NCBI GenBank assembly: GCA_963839815.1
Contig: CAWIWF010000008.1
Location: 1 to 64,000 of the forward strand
DNA length: 64,000 nucleotides
Origin: JACVRM01 sp963839815
Lineage (GTDB): Bacteria; Actinomycetota; Thermoleophilia; Gaiellales; Gaiellaceae
Reading direction: 5' to 3'
The position numbers and the translations under genes are program-made. Of this stretch, positions 16,706 to 28,095 are shown piece by piece. The notes beneath the pieces are model-generated. The model was not told the origin of the DNA. It worked only from the letters and a program-made list of their open reading frames with translations, and did not search any database. Each line of letters starts with the position of its first letter. The first letter of the stretch is position 1.

Positions 16706-16733
16706 GCCGTGGCCGTCGTCCTACGCCCCCTGC

Positions 16734-19025
<2,292 letters not shown>

Positions 19026-19059
19026 GTGGACTCGTTCCTCTCTAACTCGCGTCTGGTCA

Positions 19060-19082
19060 GTAACTACAAAGATTGTAGCTAC
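19060..19082. promoter_or_regulatory. Palindromic operator-like site upstream of lon
   Basis: GTAACTACAA - AGA - TTGTAGCTAC: 10-bp arms with one mismatch; the inner CTACAA/TTGTAG is perfect. It is AT-rich in a very GC-rich background and 35 nt from the lon start, where a repressor would block transcription. It does not match the HAIR element of HspR. Confidence 0.55.
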
Positions 19083-19249
19083 CGGATGTGCGTGCCGCCC
19101 GGCGGGGAACCGAGCTAGTGGCTTCCCAGGTTCAGCGCGGACGAGGTGGTGCGTCGCACGGACAGGCCGGCCGACGGAGTGGCGGTCGACAGCCGAGGGG
19201 GTCCGGCCATCGGCTCCGACGGGGCGCGATCGCGTCCCACCGGACGCTT

Positions 19250-19264
19250 GTGGCTGACAGCCAC
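19250..19264. repeat. GTGGCTG-a-CAGCCAC palindrome
   Basis: Same palindrome as at 2379-2393. Here it lies between the starts of lon and the 3' end of the YeaQ-like gene, where it could terminate the former upstream-reading or latter transcript. Weak support alone. Confidence 0.35.
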
Positions 19265-19295
19265 GAGCCAGGCTCGCGCTGCAGCCGCGCTCGAG

Positions 19296-19559
19296 TCAGG
19301 TCCGGCGGCCGGCGACTGCGCGGTAGAGCAGCAGCAGGATGATCGCCCCGCCGATCGCGCCCAGCCACGTGCTGAGATCGAAGAAGTCGTCGATCGGATC
19401 GTCGGCGAAGATCGCGCCGAAGACGAACCCGCCGATCACGGCGCCCACGATGCCGATCAGGGTGGTGACGATCAGCCCGCCGGGGTCGTCGCCGGGAAGG
19501 ATCGCCTTGGCGATGACTCCCGCGAACAACCCGAGCAGGATCCAGCCGAGAATGCCCAC
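19296..19559 (-). CDS. GlsB/YeaQ/YmgE family membrane protein
   Basis: An 87-residue, three-helix membrane protein: GILGWILLGLFAGVIAKAIL, GGLIVTTLIGIVGAVIGGFV and a C-terminal WLGAIGGAIILLLLYRAV. The 'LPGDDPGG' loop is the family signature. YeaQ/GlsB proteins are stress-related, function uncertain. Complete, with ATG start and an upstream GAAAGGAG-like site. Confidence 0.9.
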   Translation of the reverse strand: MGILGWILLGLFAGVIAKAILPGDDPGGLIVTTLIGIVGAVIGGFVFGAIFADDPIDDFFDLSTWLGAIGGAIILLLLYRAVAGRRT

Positions 19560-19653
19560 GACCGCTCCTTTCGTCGTTCCCTGCGACGGTGCCCGCCGCG
19601 GGGCAGACGCAAACCGGGCAGCACCCTCGTGGCGGCCGGGCGGGCCGGCGCCG

Positions 19654-21609
19654 TTACGTGCGCCGGGTGCGCAGTGCCTTGCGCGCCACTCGGGCCGTGA
19701 GAGCCGAGGCGGCCGAGGCCGACCCGTGCGGGTTCGACACGCGGACGACGACCCGGATCGTCCGGCCGACGTCTGCTGCTCCGGCGCGATACGTGGCCCG
19801 CGTGGCGCCCGCGACCGAGACGCACCGCTGCCCGGTTCGGGTGCAGCGCTGCCAGCGGTAGCTGAATCGGAGCGGTGCGGTGCCGGCCCACGTCCCCGGG
19901 CGCGCGGTGAGGACGGAGCCGCGGGCGAGCGAGCCGACGACGGAGGGTGACGTAAGCACCGAGGGTCGCGCAGGTGGCGCCGGCACGGAGATCGTCACCG
20001 GCGCGGAGGGAGGCCCGAGGTTCCCGGCGCCGTCGACGGCCCTGACCGCGTAGCTCACCGGACGCCCCGGCGGCGGCGTCACGTCCGTGAAGGAGGTGCC
20101 CGACGCGCTCGCCAGCTCGTTCCCGTCGCGGAGGACTCGGTAACCCGTTACGCCCACGTTGTCGCCCGTGGCTGCCCAGCTCAGCGCGACGCTCGGGCCC
20201 GCCTGCAGCGAGCCGGCGAGGGTGGCCGGCGCAGCAGGAGGCGTCGTGTCCGGCGGCGGCGTCGACGGGGCCGGTGCCGGCGGTGCCGGCGGCGGGGCGG
20301 GTGAGCCGCCGAACGTGATCTCGACCGAGGCGCCGGCCGGCGTGACCGACACGGTGCGGATCGTGACTCCAGAGGTCGGGTCGCTGAGGCTCTTGCCCAC
20401 GCCGAGCGCCGCGTCGCCGAAGCTCGCTGTCGAGGCCGTCGTGTCGATCAGGTACGACGGCTGCCGCCAGCGGTAGTCCGGACCGAGGCGGACCGTGACG
20501 CCGTTGACCGCCGGGTCGCCCGGGGCGAAGTCGTCGTGACTTCCGTAGGGCTGGCGAAACTCGAGGTAGAGGTACTGGCCGTTCGAGCCGCGCGGGACGC
20601 GCAGCGACTGGACGGAGGGCGAGAGCCACTCCTGCGGAGCGAGCGTGTAGGTCCCCGGGCCAGCCACCGTCGCCATCGCCGACGGGGAGAGCCAGCCGAG
20701 CTGCCCCTTGCGCCAGCTCGCAGCGTGCCGGGAGCCCGACCCCATGACGTCGAAGGGGTCTCCGTACTCGTTGCCCGTGCAGCTGGAGCTGAGCGGCACG
20801 CGGGTTGCTCCCGAGGAGCAGGTCAGCGCCCCGGCGTGGTGCGTGCCGAGGTTGTGCGTGAGCTCGTGCGCGACCACCTTGAGGTGGAAGGAGCCGTTGA
20901 TCCAGGACCGCCGGCCCGGCATCTCAGCGAGGCCGGCCCAGCCGCAGCTGGACGCTCGCGGGAACGCATAGACCACGTGCTGGTAGCCGGCGACGGCGAC
21001 GCCGTCCGCGGCGGCGGCCGCGTCCGCCTCGCGGGCCCACTGGTCGATCGAGCAGCCGGAGCTCGGCGACGGCAGCGTGTACCAGCCGAGGACGTCGCCG
21101 CTCATCGTGGTGGCGCCGAACGAGGCCTCGTCGAAGTAGGACGCGACGGACTCCGGGCTTTCGAACATGGTTGCGGCCGCCTGCGCGGGTGTGAACGGCT
21201 GGCTCGGGTCGTCGGCGAAGTTGACGAGCACGACCGCGACCCGCCGGTGTCCCGAGGCCACAGCGAGGGAGCGGGTACCCGCCGGGGCGAGCGTCGTCAG
21301 CTGCCGCACACGCACGCGGTTGCGACGCAGGCTGCCGACGACGCGGATGCGGTCGCCTGTGCGGGGGCCGGCCCGACGGCCAGCGAGATCCAGCTGGACG
21401 CGACGCTGACCCTGGACGACACTGGCGTAGAACCGGGCCTTGCCGCCACGGAAGTCATCCGAGTGAGAGAGCTGGAAGGTGCCCTCGAGCAGCACCGCCG
21501 CCCGCTCGTCGCCGTGGTGCGCGCGGGCCGCCGCCGGGGAGCCGAGGCCGAGGGCGAGCAGGGCGACGACGGCTGCGGCGCTCCGGAGCATCCTCCGGGA
21601 CTTCGGCAA
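19654..21609 (-). CDS. Secreted zinc metalloprotease with FnIII and Ig-like domains
   Basis: A 651-residue secreted protein. The signal peptide (RMLRSAAAVVALLALGLG) is followed by a beta domain, then a metzincin/gluzincin zinc motif HELTHNLGTHH near residue 248 (HExxHxxGxxH) with the protease domain up to about 430 (gametolysin/M11-like). A Pro-rich linker (PAPPPAPPAPAPSTPPP) leads to an FnIII domain (about 455-540) and a C-terminal Ig-like domain ending in a basic tail. It likely acts outside the cell on protein substrates. Confidence 0.82.
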   Translation of the reverse strand: MPKSRRMLRSAAAVVALLALGLGSPAAARAHHGDERAAVLLEGTFQLSHSDDFRGGKARFYASVVQGQRRVQLDLAGRRAGPRTGDRIRVVGSLRRNRVRVRQLTTLAPAGTRSLAVASGHRRVAVVLVNFADDPSQPFTPAQAAATMFESPESVASYFDEASFGATTMSGDVLGWYTLPSPSSGCSIDQWAREADAAAAADGVAVAGYQHVVYAFPRASSCGWAGLAEMPGRRSWINGSFHLKVVAHELTHNLGTHHAGALTCSSGATRVPLSSSCTGNEYGDPFDVMGSGSRHAASWRKGQLGWLSPSAMATVAGPGTYTLAPQEWLSPSVQSLRVPRGSNGQYLYLEFRQPYGSHDDFAPGDPAVNGVTVRLGPDYRWRQPSYLIDTTASTASFGDAALGVGKSLSDPTSGVTIRTVSVTPAGASVEITFGGSPAPPPAPPAPAPSTPPPDTTPPAAPATLAGSLQAGPSVALSWAATGDNVGVTGYRVLRDGNELASASGTSFTDVTPPPGRPVSYAVRAVDGAGNLGPPSAPVTISVPAPPARPSVLTSPSVVGSLARGSVLTARPGTWAGTAPLRFSYRWQRCTRTGQRCVSVAGATRATYRAGAADVGRTIRVVVRVSNPHGSASAASALTARVARKALRTRRT

Positions 21610-21667
21610 CCGGCAGTGCTTCGACCGCCCCTAGACCGAGGGAACTGCTCTACGAGCCCGACGCGGC

Positions 21668-22723
21668 TCAGGTGCGCCAGCGGAAGCCCGTGCGCTCCGA
21701 TGCAGGCTCCAGCGGGCTCGGTGGCAGGCCGGGACGCGGCTCGGGCTCGTTGTAGCCCCCGGGGGCGACGTCGTTCGGCGAGTCCGGGTGGAAGAGCGAG
21801 GCGAGGTACTGGATCTGACCTCGGCCCGGACCGAGCTCGAACTGGCCGCCGCCGTACATCCGGATCTCGTTGGCGGCGCAGTAGGCGTAGGTGTCGAAGA
21901 GGCCGGCGAGGCTGCCGATGCGCGACGGCTTGATGTTGAGCGCGCGTGGAGAGAAGGGGAGCGCCTCGATGTCGGCGACGCCGTGGATCGGCTCGTCCCA
22001 GGTGATCCGGTCGCGGTGGCGCTCGAGGGCGGCGTCCGTCTCCGGCGTGAGGGCGGGATCCTCGATCCATGCCTCGGGGAACCCTTCGGCGACCCGGCGG
22101 TAGAGCTCCGCGTCGGGGCGCTGGTCGACGACGGTTCCGGAGTAGAGCCCCTTGAGATCGACCGACTCGACCGCACCGGTCGCGGCGAGCTCCGCGATCA
22201 GCTCGTCCGTCCACTCGCTGGTGGGATCGAGCTTGAACTCGAGTCCCGGGTACAGCTCCAGGCGGCGACGGATGGGGTCAGCGCTGACCGGCTCCGGCAG
22301 GCGCATCGAGACGACGAAGCGGACCGGTCGCGTCTCGCGCCCGAGCGCGTCGGCCAGGGAGCGTCCCGCCTGCCGGAGAGCGAGGTCGAGCGCGGCGCTC
22401 TCGAACGCCCAGCGGCGGTAGAGCCGATAGGCCGGGTGCTGCGGCGGAGTCGGAAACAGGTCGAGGCTGCCGGCGAGCTGGCAGAACGACGCGAGGGTGT
22501 GCCGGCCGGTGAGCCCGTCCGGCGGCCCCGCAGCCTGGCGCTCTCGTTGCAGGTCGCCGTCGTAGGTGACGTCCTCGCCGACCCCCTGCTCGCCGCCACC
22601 GTGCAGGTGCACGACGGTGGTCACGCGTGTGAACGAGCTGGAGACGTCTCGCTCGAGGCCCTCGAGCTCGACGCGGTCGATCTGGAGCGGCAGCTCGGCG
22701 AGCCCGGCGGGGAGCCCTGCCAT
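21668..22723 (-). CDS. Enolase-superfamily (mandelate racemase/MLE-type) protein
   Basis: A 351-residue protein with the two-part enolase-superfamily layout: capping domain (1-110) and barrel (about 120-330). Visible are a Lys in FKLDPTSEW, acidic metal-ligand candidates in SVDLKGLY, AWIEDPAL and TWDEPIHG, and the barrel Lys in LNIKPSRIGS, followed by MYGGGQFELGPGRGQ. The exact reaction (racemase, cycloisomerase or dehydratase) cannot be told. A TAACCT box 7 nt upstream of the ATG suggests its own leaderless promoter. Confidence 0.72.
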   Translation of the reverse strand: MAGLPAGLAELPLQIDRVELEGLERDVSSSFTRVTTVVHLHGGGEQGVGEDVTYDGDLQRERQAAGPPDGLTGRHTLASFCQLAGSLDLFPTPPQHPAYRLYRRWAFESAALDLALRQAGRSLADALGRETRPVRFVVSMRLPEPVSADPIRRRLELYPGLEFKLDPTSEWTDELIAELAATGAVESVDLKGLYSGTVVDQRPDAELYRRVAEGFPEAWIEDPALTPETDAALERHRDRITWDEPIHGVADIEALPFSPRALNIKPSRIGSLAGLFDTYAYCAANEIRMYGGGQFELGPGRGQIQYLASLFHPDSPNDVAPGGYNEPEPRPGLPPSPLEPASERTGFRWRT

Positions 22724-22730
22724 GGCGGGG

Positions 22731-22736
22731 AGGTTA
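22731..22736 (-). promoter_or_regulatory. -10-like box (TAACCT), leaderless type
   Basis: TAACCT ends 7 nt before the ATG at 22723. Its TAA is also the stop codon of the upstream secreted-protein gene. Confidence 0.35.
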
Positions 22737-23312
22737 CTTCCGCGTGAACGTGACGACGGCGCTGTACGCGCGGTCGTAGCCGGGCCCGGCCTCTGCGGCC
22801 GTCATCGAGAGTCGCAGGTAGTGACGTCCGCGCCGGAGGTTCAGCCGCGTGACTGCGCGGGAGGCGTCGTTCAGCACGAGCCGCCGCAACGCGTGCCAGC
22901 GACCGCCTGGCCGGCGGAGCTGCAGCGTGACCCGATGGCCCGCGAGCGAGCCCTCACACCGCGCCCGCGCCGTGAACTGGCCCCCGCGGCCGACGAGCAG
23001 ATCGAGGTCGGGAGAGACCCGCACGACGACGCTGCTCGTGGGCACCGAGTTCCAGACCGCGCGATAGGTCGTGCGGATCCGGGGACGCGCCGTCCACTGC
23101 CACGTGCCGCCCTTACCCGTCGAGACGGCGGCGGCGTGGACGTACTCGTCACTTCCGTACGGAAGGGCAAGGATGTCGACACGCTCACCCGCCACGGCCC
23201 TTGGCACGGTCCCGGTGAGCCGCACCGGCTTGCCGAACTCGACCGTTCTCCCGGCCGGGGCGGCGTGCGCCAGCATTCCGGTGAGGGTGATGACGACGGC
23301 GAGCGCCAGCAC
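22734..23312 (-). CDS. Secreted hypothetical protein
   Basis: A 192-residue (from GTG 23312) exported protein: hydrophobic stretch LALAVVITLTGMLAHAAPA, then two beta-sandwich-like halves with patterns such as 'VRLTGTVPRAVAGERVDILALPYG' and 'GHRVTLQLRRPGGRWHALRR', which resemble bacterial Ig-like repeats. The basic n-region of the signal peptide (RRRR) lies just upstream in frame. The true N-terminus is therefore probably further up, where the only candidate is a CTG at 23363. No known family. Confidence 0.6.
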   Translation of the reverse strand: MLALAVVITLTGMLAHAAPAGRTVEFGKPVRLTGTVPRAVAGERVDILALPYGSDEYVHAAAVSTGKGGTWQWTARPRIRTTYRAVWNSVPTSSVVVRVSPDLDLLVGRGGQFTARARCEGSLAGHRVTLQLRRPGGRWHALRRLVLNDASRAVTRLNLRRGRHYLRLSMTAAEAGPGYDRAYSAVVTFTRK

Positions 23313-23481
23313 GGCACGCCGGCGGCGTCCGGACGGATCGCTCTGATGGATTGCGGTGATCAGAACCCCTTGGTCGGTGGTGCGGCCCGCAGGCTAGTGC
23401 AGGATCCTCGCGCCGACAAGCGCGCGACACGATGATGGGACGCGCGACAGCGACGGCCTGGGCCGGACGGTCCGGCGGGCC

Positions 23482-24777
23482 CTAGCCCGACGGGTAGGCC
23501 GCTGTGCGTGCGTCGACGGCGCGCTTGAGCACCGTCAGCGCCTCGTCTGCCCGCCCGTCGGCTTCGAGCAGCTCCGCGAGCTGTGAGTACGCACGGACGA
23601 GGTGCGGGCCGGGATGCTCCTCGAGGATGCCGACCGCTCGCTCGACGAGCTCGAGCGCGCGGGCGCGATCGCCGATGGTTGCGTAGATCTCAGCCAGCAG
23701 GGCGTAGCTGCGGCCGGTGTCCTTCTCCTCGGCTCCGTCGAGCAGGCCGGCCGCCTCGGTGGCGAGCGCATCGGCCTCGTCCGAGCGGCCCAGAAGCGCC
23801 AGCGCACGTGCCTCCTGGAGCCTGAAGGCAGCCTTCTCGGCCCCCGAACCGCTCTCGAGCAGCGGCCAGCCTCGTTCGAGCAGGCGTAGCGCCTGTTCTG
23901 GCTTGTCCCGGCCGAGCTCGACATGGGCAAGCAGCTCGTGGGCGCGGGCGATGTAGTAGTCGTGGTTGGTCAGCTCGACCAGCTCGAGCGCGCGCCGGGC
24001 ATAGCGTGCCGCTCGCCGTGAGTCCCCGTTGGCGGCGTGCAGGCGGGACTGCGACCAGTACAGGCGTGCCCGCAGGAGCGGGTCGCGCACGTCCTCGGAG
24101 CCCCCCGCGCGGTCGGCAAGCACGTGCGCTGCCTGGTCGAGCTCGCCGCGATCGATCAGCGTGTTCGCCAGCAGGACGGCAAAGCGGATCTGCTCGACGG
24201 CGTCGCCGCGCTCGTCCGCCGCCGCGAGCGAGGCGCGGAAAGTTTCCGCCGCCTCTCCCAGGCGGCCGAGCTGGCTATAGCTCCGTCCGAGCGTGTCGGC
24301 GAGTGCGGGCTGGTCGGCCGGCCGGGCACCCCAGACTCCGAGAGCCTCCTCGATCAGCTCGACGGCCTTCGCCGCATCGCCTCGTCCGAACGACAGCTCG
24401 CCGAGGCCTGCCAGCGCCGTCGCGCGGTCGTCCTTGCCCCAGGGGGCCTCGAGCACCTCGTTGAAGAGACGCTCGGCGTGGTCACGCTCGTCGAGGCGGA
24501 GGGCGACCTGCGCCTCGAGCAGACGGCCGTCCTCCGTGCTAAGGCGGTCGTCGCCCGTGGCGAGAAAGTCTTCGCTGACGTCGAGCCGGCGCCCGAGCTC
24601 GCGCAGGAGCTGGAGCGACGGAATGCGATCGCCGGACTCGATCCGCGAGATGTACGCGGGCGAGCAGCCGGAGAATGCGAGCTCACGCTGAGTGAGGCCG
24701 GAGCGTTCGCGCGCCTGGCGCAAACGCAGACCGACCGCCGCAGGATCGTCGACGTGGGTTGACTTCTGTCTTGGCAC
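23482..24777 (-). CDS. XRE-type helix-turn-helix protein with TPR repeats
   Basis: A 431-residue regulator. Residues ~15-75 are a lambda-repressor-type HTH (GLRLRQARERSGLTQRELAF, then SPAYISRIESGDRIPS). The remainder is an array of tetratricopeptide repeats rich in Leu and Ala (about nine). Such HTH-TPR proteins often respond to peptides or govern stress and secondary metabolism. GTG start at 24777; a TAGAAT box lies about 17 nt upstream. No obvious partner gene. Confidence 0.85.
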   Translation of the reverse strand: MPRQKSTHVDDPAAVGLRLRQARERSGLTQRELAFSGCSPAYISRIESGDRIPSLQLLRELGRRLDVSEDFLATGDDRLSTEDGRLLEAQVALRLDERDHAERLFNEVLEAPWGKDDRATALAGLGELSFGRGDAAKAVELIEEALGVWGARPADQPALADTLGRSYSQLGRLGEAAETFRASLAAADERGDAVEQIRFAVLLANTLIDRGELDQAAHVLADRAGGSEDVRDPLLRARLYWSQSRLHAANGDSRRAARYARRALELVELTNHDYYIARAHELLAHVELGRDKPEQALRLLERGWPLLESGSGAEKAAFRLQEARALALLGRSDEADALATEAAGLLDGAEEKDTGRSYALLAEIYATIGDRARALELVERAVGILEEHPGPHLVRAYSQLAELLEADGRADEALTVLKRAVDARTAAYPSG

Positions 24778-25103
24778 AGCGGGGGAGGGCTCGCATTCTA
24801 TCTAGGGTGGACAACTCTGTGCAGGAGAACCGTCGCGCTCGGTCCGGCGTGCCCGCGAGGGGGTCGAGCGGCGCACCCCGCATCGCTCCGCGGAGTTCAA
24901 GGATTCCAGGAGAATTTAGCCCGACGCTCCTGTCCGCTGAACAGGCAACACGAGCCGGGCGGCGTCGGAGTTGCCTCGGCCCGATTACGTTGACAAGAGG
25001 AAAAAGGACAGTACTCCGCAGTTGTCGCAAATTGCGGGTGTGGGCATGGAGCGGCCCGGGCCAACAGGCGGCCGGCCCGCGCCAGCAGGCAGAGGTGGTC
25101 GGT
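24778..25103. other. Intergenic stretch between XRE-TPR and CBS genes
   Basis: A 326-bp gap. It holds the promoter of the XRE-TPR gene (TAGAAT at 24800-24795) and, at 25051-25082 just past the CBS gene, a GC-rich inverted repeat (GCGGCCCGGGCC / GGCCGGCCCGC) that may terminate it. The centre is relatively AT-richer (around 24985-25035) but shows no reading frame I would support. Confidence 0.4.
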
Positions 25104-25520
25104 TTAGCGGGAGATCTCCTCGACGACCTCGGCCGTCTGTGCAGGCGAGGCCTCGAGCGCGACGTCCGCCTGGGCGAGCACGCCCACGAGGCGGCCGTCC
25201 TCGGCGACGACCGGGAGGCGGCGGACACGCTGCTCGGCCATCAGGCGCAGGCCCTCGTCGAACGGTTGGGCGGGATCGACAGTCGCAACCTCCGCGGAGG
25301 CCGCCTCCGCTGCCGGTGTCGTCCGCGGGTCTCGGCCCTCGGCCACCACGCGCAGGACGATGTCGCGGTCGGTGAGCACGCCGACGAGGTGGCCGTCCTG
25401 GACGATCGGGAGCGAGCCGACGTCCTCGTCACGCAGCACCCGGGCGGCCTCCTCGACCGTGGTCTCGGGCTCGATCGTTCTCGGATCCGCCGTCATGACG
25501 TCCGCAATCGTCTTTGCCAC
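25104..25520 (-). CDS. CBS-domain-pair protein
   Basis: A 138-residue protein made only of two CBS motifs: DVMTADPRTIEPETTVEEAARVL...DGHLVGVLTDRDIVLRVV (about 7-58), then ATVDPAQPFDEGLRLM...EDGRLVGVLAQADVAL (about 75-127). CBS pairs bind adenosyl ligands (AMP, ATP, SAM, NAD) and act as energy or redox sensors. GTG start at 25520 with a GAGGAGG ribosome-binding site. Free-standing, so the partner is unknown. Confidence 0.9.
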   Translation of the reverse strand: MAKTIADVMTADPRTIEPETTVEEAARVLRDEDVGSLPIVQDGHLVGVLTDRDIVLRVVAEGRDPRTTPAAEAASAEVATVDPAQPFDEGLRLMAEQRVRRLPVVAEDGRLVGVLAQADVALEASPAQTAEVVEEISR

Positions 25521-25615
25521 TCGTGCCTCCTCGGTTGACGCTGCGGCTCGGCTACCCGGCTCGGCTGCACGCGAAACGACGGCGTGCGGAAGGCGGCGCC
25601 GGCCGCGTCCGGGGC

Positions 25616-25789
25616 TCAGTCGGCCTGGGGGTCGTCCGAGGCCCCGGTCGGCTTGGCCTCCGGGTCCGGCACCGGCGACTGGTCGAGGGCCACGTTGCGG
25701 TCGTCCTCGCGCGGGGTGTCGAGCGAGTCGTCGCCGCTCGGATCCGGGCTCGTGGAGTCGCTCTGCCGCTCAGTATTCTGGTCTGTCAT
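25616..25789 (-). CDS. Possible small acidic protein antisense to thrS start
   Basis: A 57-codon frame beginning at an ATG that overlaps the thrS start codon on the other strand. It encodes an acidic, Asp/Pro/Ser-rich, disordered peptide (MTDQNTERQSDSTSPDP..). Its composition is unlike most antisense shadows in this GC-rich DNA, which read Arg/Ala-rich. It would have to share the tiny promoter area with thrS. Real gene or chance frame cannot be decided here. Confidence 0.3.
   Translation of the reverse strand: MTDQNTERQSDSTSPDPSGDDSLDTPREDDRNVALDQSPVPDPEAKPTGASDDPQAD
25774..25779 (+). promoter_or_regulatory. -10-like box (TATTCT) of thrS, leaderless type
   Basis: TATTCT is 8 nt upstream of the thrS ATG, with no Shine-Dalgarno in between. 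Confidence 0.5.
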
Positions 25790-27686
25790 GCGCATCATCC
25801 TCCCCGATTCGTCGGAGCTTGAACTTCCCGACGGCGCCACCGGGCTCGATGCCGCGCGCGCGATCGGCCCGAGGCTCGCCGAGCAGGCGGTGCTTGTGCG
25901 CCTGAACGGCAGCGTGCGCGACCTGCGGCTGCCCTTGGCCAACGGCGACGAGATCCAGATCCTGACGACCCGCGACACGGGCGACCCCGATGCGCTCGCC
26001 GTGCTGCGCCACTCGGCCGCCCACCTGCTCGCCGAGGCCGTGCGCCGCCTCTATCCCGGCGTCAAGATCGCGATCGGGCCGCCCGTCGAGAACGGCTTCT
26101 ACTACGACTTCGAGTTCCCCGAGCCCATCGGCGAGGACGCCCTGGAGGAGATCGAGGCGGAGATCGCGCGCGAGCTCGACGAGGGCCGGGCCTGGGAGCG
26201 CCGGGAGGTCTCGGCGCTGGAGGCGCGCCGCCTGTTCGACGAGCAGGACGAGCCCTACAAGGTCGAGCTCGTCGACACGGCCGAGGGCGACATCTCGCTC
26301 TACACCCAGGGCGACTTCACCGATCTCTGCCGCGGACCGCACCTGCAGGACTCGCGACCGATCAAGGCGCTGAAGCTGACCGGCCTGGCCGGCGCCTACT
26401 GGCGCGGGGACGAGCGCAACACGCAGCTGACGCGGATCTACGGGACGGCCTTCTACTCACAGGCCGACCTCGACGCGCACCTCGAGCGGCTCGAGGAGGC
26501 GAAGCGCCGCGACCACCGCCGCCTCGGGCGCGAGCTGGATCTCGTGCACTTCGACGAGCGCTCGCCGGGCTCGCCGCTGTGGCACCCGAAGGGGATGGCG
26601 ATCTGGAACGAGCTCGAGGCGTTGCGGCGGCGCGAGAACCGGGCGCGCGGCTACGACGAGGTCAAGACGCCGCTCATCTACGACAAGGCGCTCTGGGAGA
26701 CATCGGGGCACTGGGAGAAGTTCCGGGAGAACATGTTCCAGATCCCGTACGGCGACCAGCTCTACGGCCTCAAGCCGATGAACTGTCCCGGTCACGTGCT
26801 CCTCTTCGGGCACACGCTCCGCAGCTACCGGGAGCTGCCGGTGCGCCTGGTCGAGGCTGCGCCGCTCCATCGCGATGAGCCGGGCGGCACGCTGCACGGC
26901 CTCACCCGCGTCCGTCACGTGACCCAGGACGACGGGCACATCTTCTGCACGCGCGAGCAGATCGAGGAGGAGATCTTCGGCTGCCTCGACTTCGCCATGG
27001 CGCTGTACGAGCGCTTCGGCATGGAAGCGAGCTTCGAGCTGTCCACCCGCCCGGAGAGCCGCCTCGGCACCGACGAGGAGTGGGACTTCACGGAGGCGGC
27101 GCTGCGGTCGGCGCTCGAGCGCCGCGGGGTCGACTATGAGCTCAACGAGGGCGACGGCGCCTTCTACGGCCCCAAGATCGACCTGCACATGACCGATGTG
27201 CTCGGCCGCGCCTGGCAGATGGGGACGATCCAGCTCGACTCGCAGATGCCGGCGCGCTTCGGCGTCACCTATGTGGGCGCCGACAACGCCGAGCACACGC
27301 CGTACATGATCCACCGGGCGCTCTACGGCTCGTTCGAGCGCTTCATCGGCATCCTGATCGAGCACTACGGCGGCGCGTTCCCGTTCTGGCTTGCACCGGT
27401 GCAGGTGCGCGTGATCCCCGTCGGCGAGGGCCACCGCGAGGCGGCGGACGGCCTCCGCTCGCGGCTCGAGGAGGAGGGTTACCGGGTCGACGTCGACGCC
27501 CGCGACGAGACGGTCGGCAAGCGCATTCGTGATGCCGAGCTGGAGAAGGTGCCGAAGGTGGTCGTCTGGGGAGACCGCGAGTCCGAGCAGTCGCTCGCCG
27601 TCCGAGACCGCGGCGGCGGCCAGTCGACCGTCAGCCTCGGAGAGCTTCTGGCGGAGCTGGAGCAGCTCTCCTCCGAGGCGCAGTAG
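25788..27686 (+). CDS. thrS: Threonyl-tRNA synthetase
   Basis: A 632-residue class II synthetase that charges tRNA-Thr. Domains in order: TGS (1-60), editing domain with HSAAHLLAEAVRRLYP (about 70-220), catalytic core with motif 1 (SPGSPLWHPKG), the zinc Cys in MNCPGH near residue 332, motif 2 (HRDEPGGTLHGLTRVRHVTQDD) and motif 3 near the LAPVQ junction, and the anticodon-binding domain (about 535-632). All key residues are present. ATG at 25788; in-frame sequence upstream belongs to the intergenic region. No T-box is visible upstream. Confidence 0.97.
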   Translation: MRIILPDSSELELPDGATGLDAARAIGPRLAEQAVLVRLNGSVRDLRLPLANGDEIQILTTRDTGDPDALAVLRHSAAHLLAEAVRRLYPGVKIAIGPPVENGFYYDFEFPEPIGEDALEEIEAEIARELDEGRAWERREVSALEARRLFDEQDEPYKVELVDTAEGDISLYTQGDFTDLCRGPHLQDSRPIKALKLTGLAGAYWRGDERNTQLTRIYGTAFYSQADLDAHLERLEEAKRRDHRRLGRELDLVHFDERSPGSPLWHPKGMAIWNELEALRRRENRARGYDEVKTPLIYDKALWETSGHWEKFRENMFQIPYGDQLYGLKPMNCPGHVLLFGHTLRSYRELPVRLVEAAPLHRDEPGGTLHGLTRVRHVTQDDGHIFCTREQIEEEIFGCLDFAMALYERFGMEASFELSTRPESRLGTDEEWDFTEAALRSALERRGVDYELNEGDGAFYGPKIDLHMTDVLGRAWQMGTIQLDSQMPARFGVTYVGADNAEHTPYMIHRALYGSFERFIGILIEHYGGAFPFWLAPVQVRVIPVGEGHREAADGLRSRLEEEGYRVDVDARDETVGKRIRDAELEKVPKVVVWGDRESEQSLAVRDRGGGQSTVSLGELLAELEQLSSEAQ

Positions 27687-27754
27687 CGCGGCGGCAACGC
27701 GCGGTTCGCCGCCGGCAGTGCAAGACGAGTGGCGCCGAGGCGGGAGGTTCAGCA

Positions 27755-27877
27755 GGCGAGGGGCAGGCGCCGGAGCCAGCGAGCGAGCGGGGGCGGCTCC
27801 ACGGACCGCTCTCCGACCACCAGGCCCGCGAGGACGGGGCTCGCGGCGGAACCAGGGATTTCTCCCGTGGGAGCGAG
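27755..27877 (-). repeat. Family B repeat, divergent copy a
   Basis: Reads GGCAGGCGCCGGAGCCAGCG ... GACCACCAGGCCCGCGAGGA ... then a hairpin of the type GGAACC-AGGGATTTCTCCCG. It is about 85-90% similar by eye to copy b about 216 bp downstream, so the pair forms a direct repeat. Confidence 0.65.
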
Positions 27878-27935
27878 AGGGAGGGCGAGGGAACCGTAGG
27901 TTCCCGTTCGCGGCACTCGGTGAGGTCGCGCGGCT

Positions 27936-28095
27936 CGCCGCCGGAGGCCGGCTTGGCCGGCCGGGAGGCTGGCAAACGAGAGGCAGGCGCTGGAGCCAGC
28001 GAGCGAGCGGGCGGCTCCACAAACCTCTGTCCGACGACCAGGCCGGCAAGGAGGGGGCTCGCGGGGGAACCAGGGGTTCTCCCGCGGGAGTGCTA
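27936..28095 (-). repeat. Family B repeat, divergent copy b
   Basis: Contains the family tail GCCGGAGGCCGGCTTGGCCG, the middle ACGACCAGGCCGGCAAGGAG and the head hairpin GGGGGAACC-AGG-GGTTCTCCC. Order and orientation match the element at 31408-31520 and are the reverse of those at 47.9 and 55.8 kb. Confidence 0.65.
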
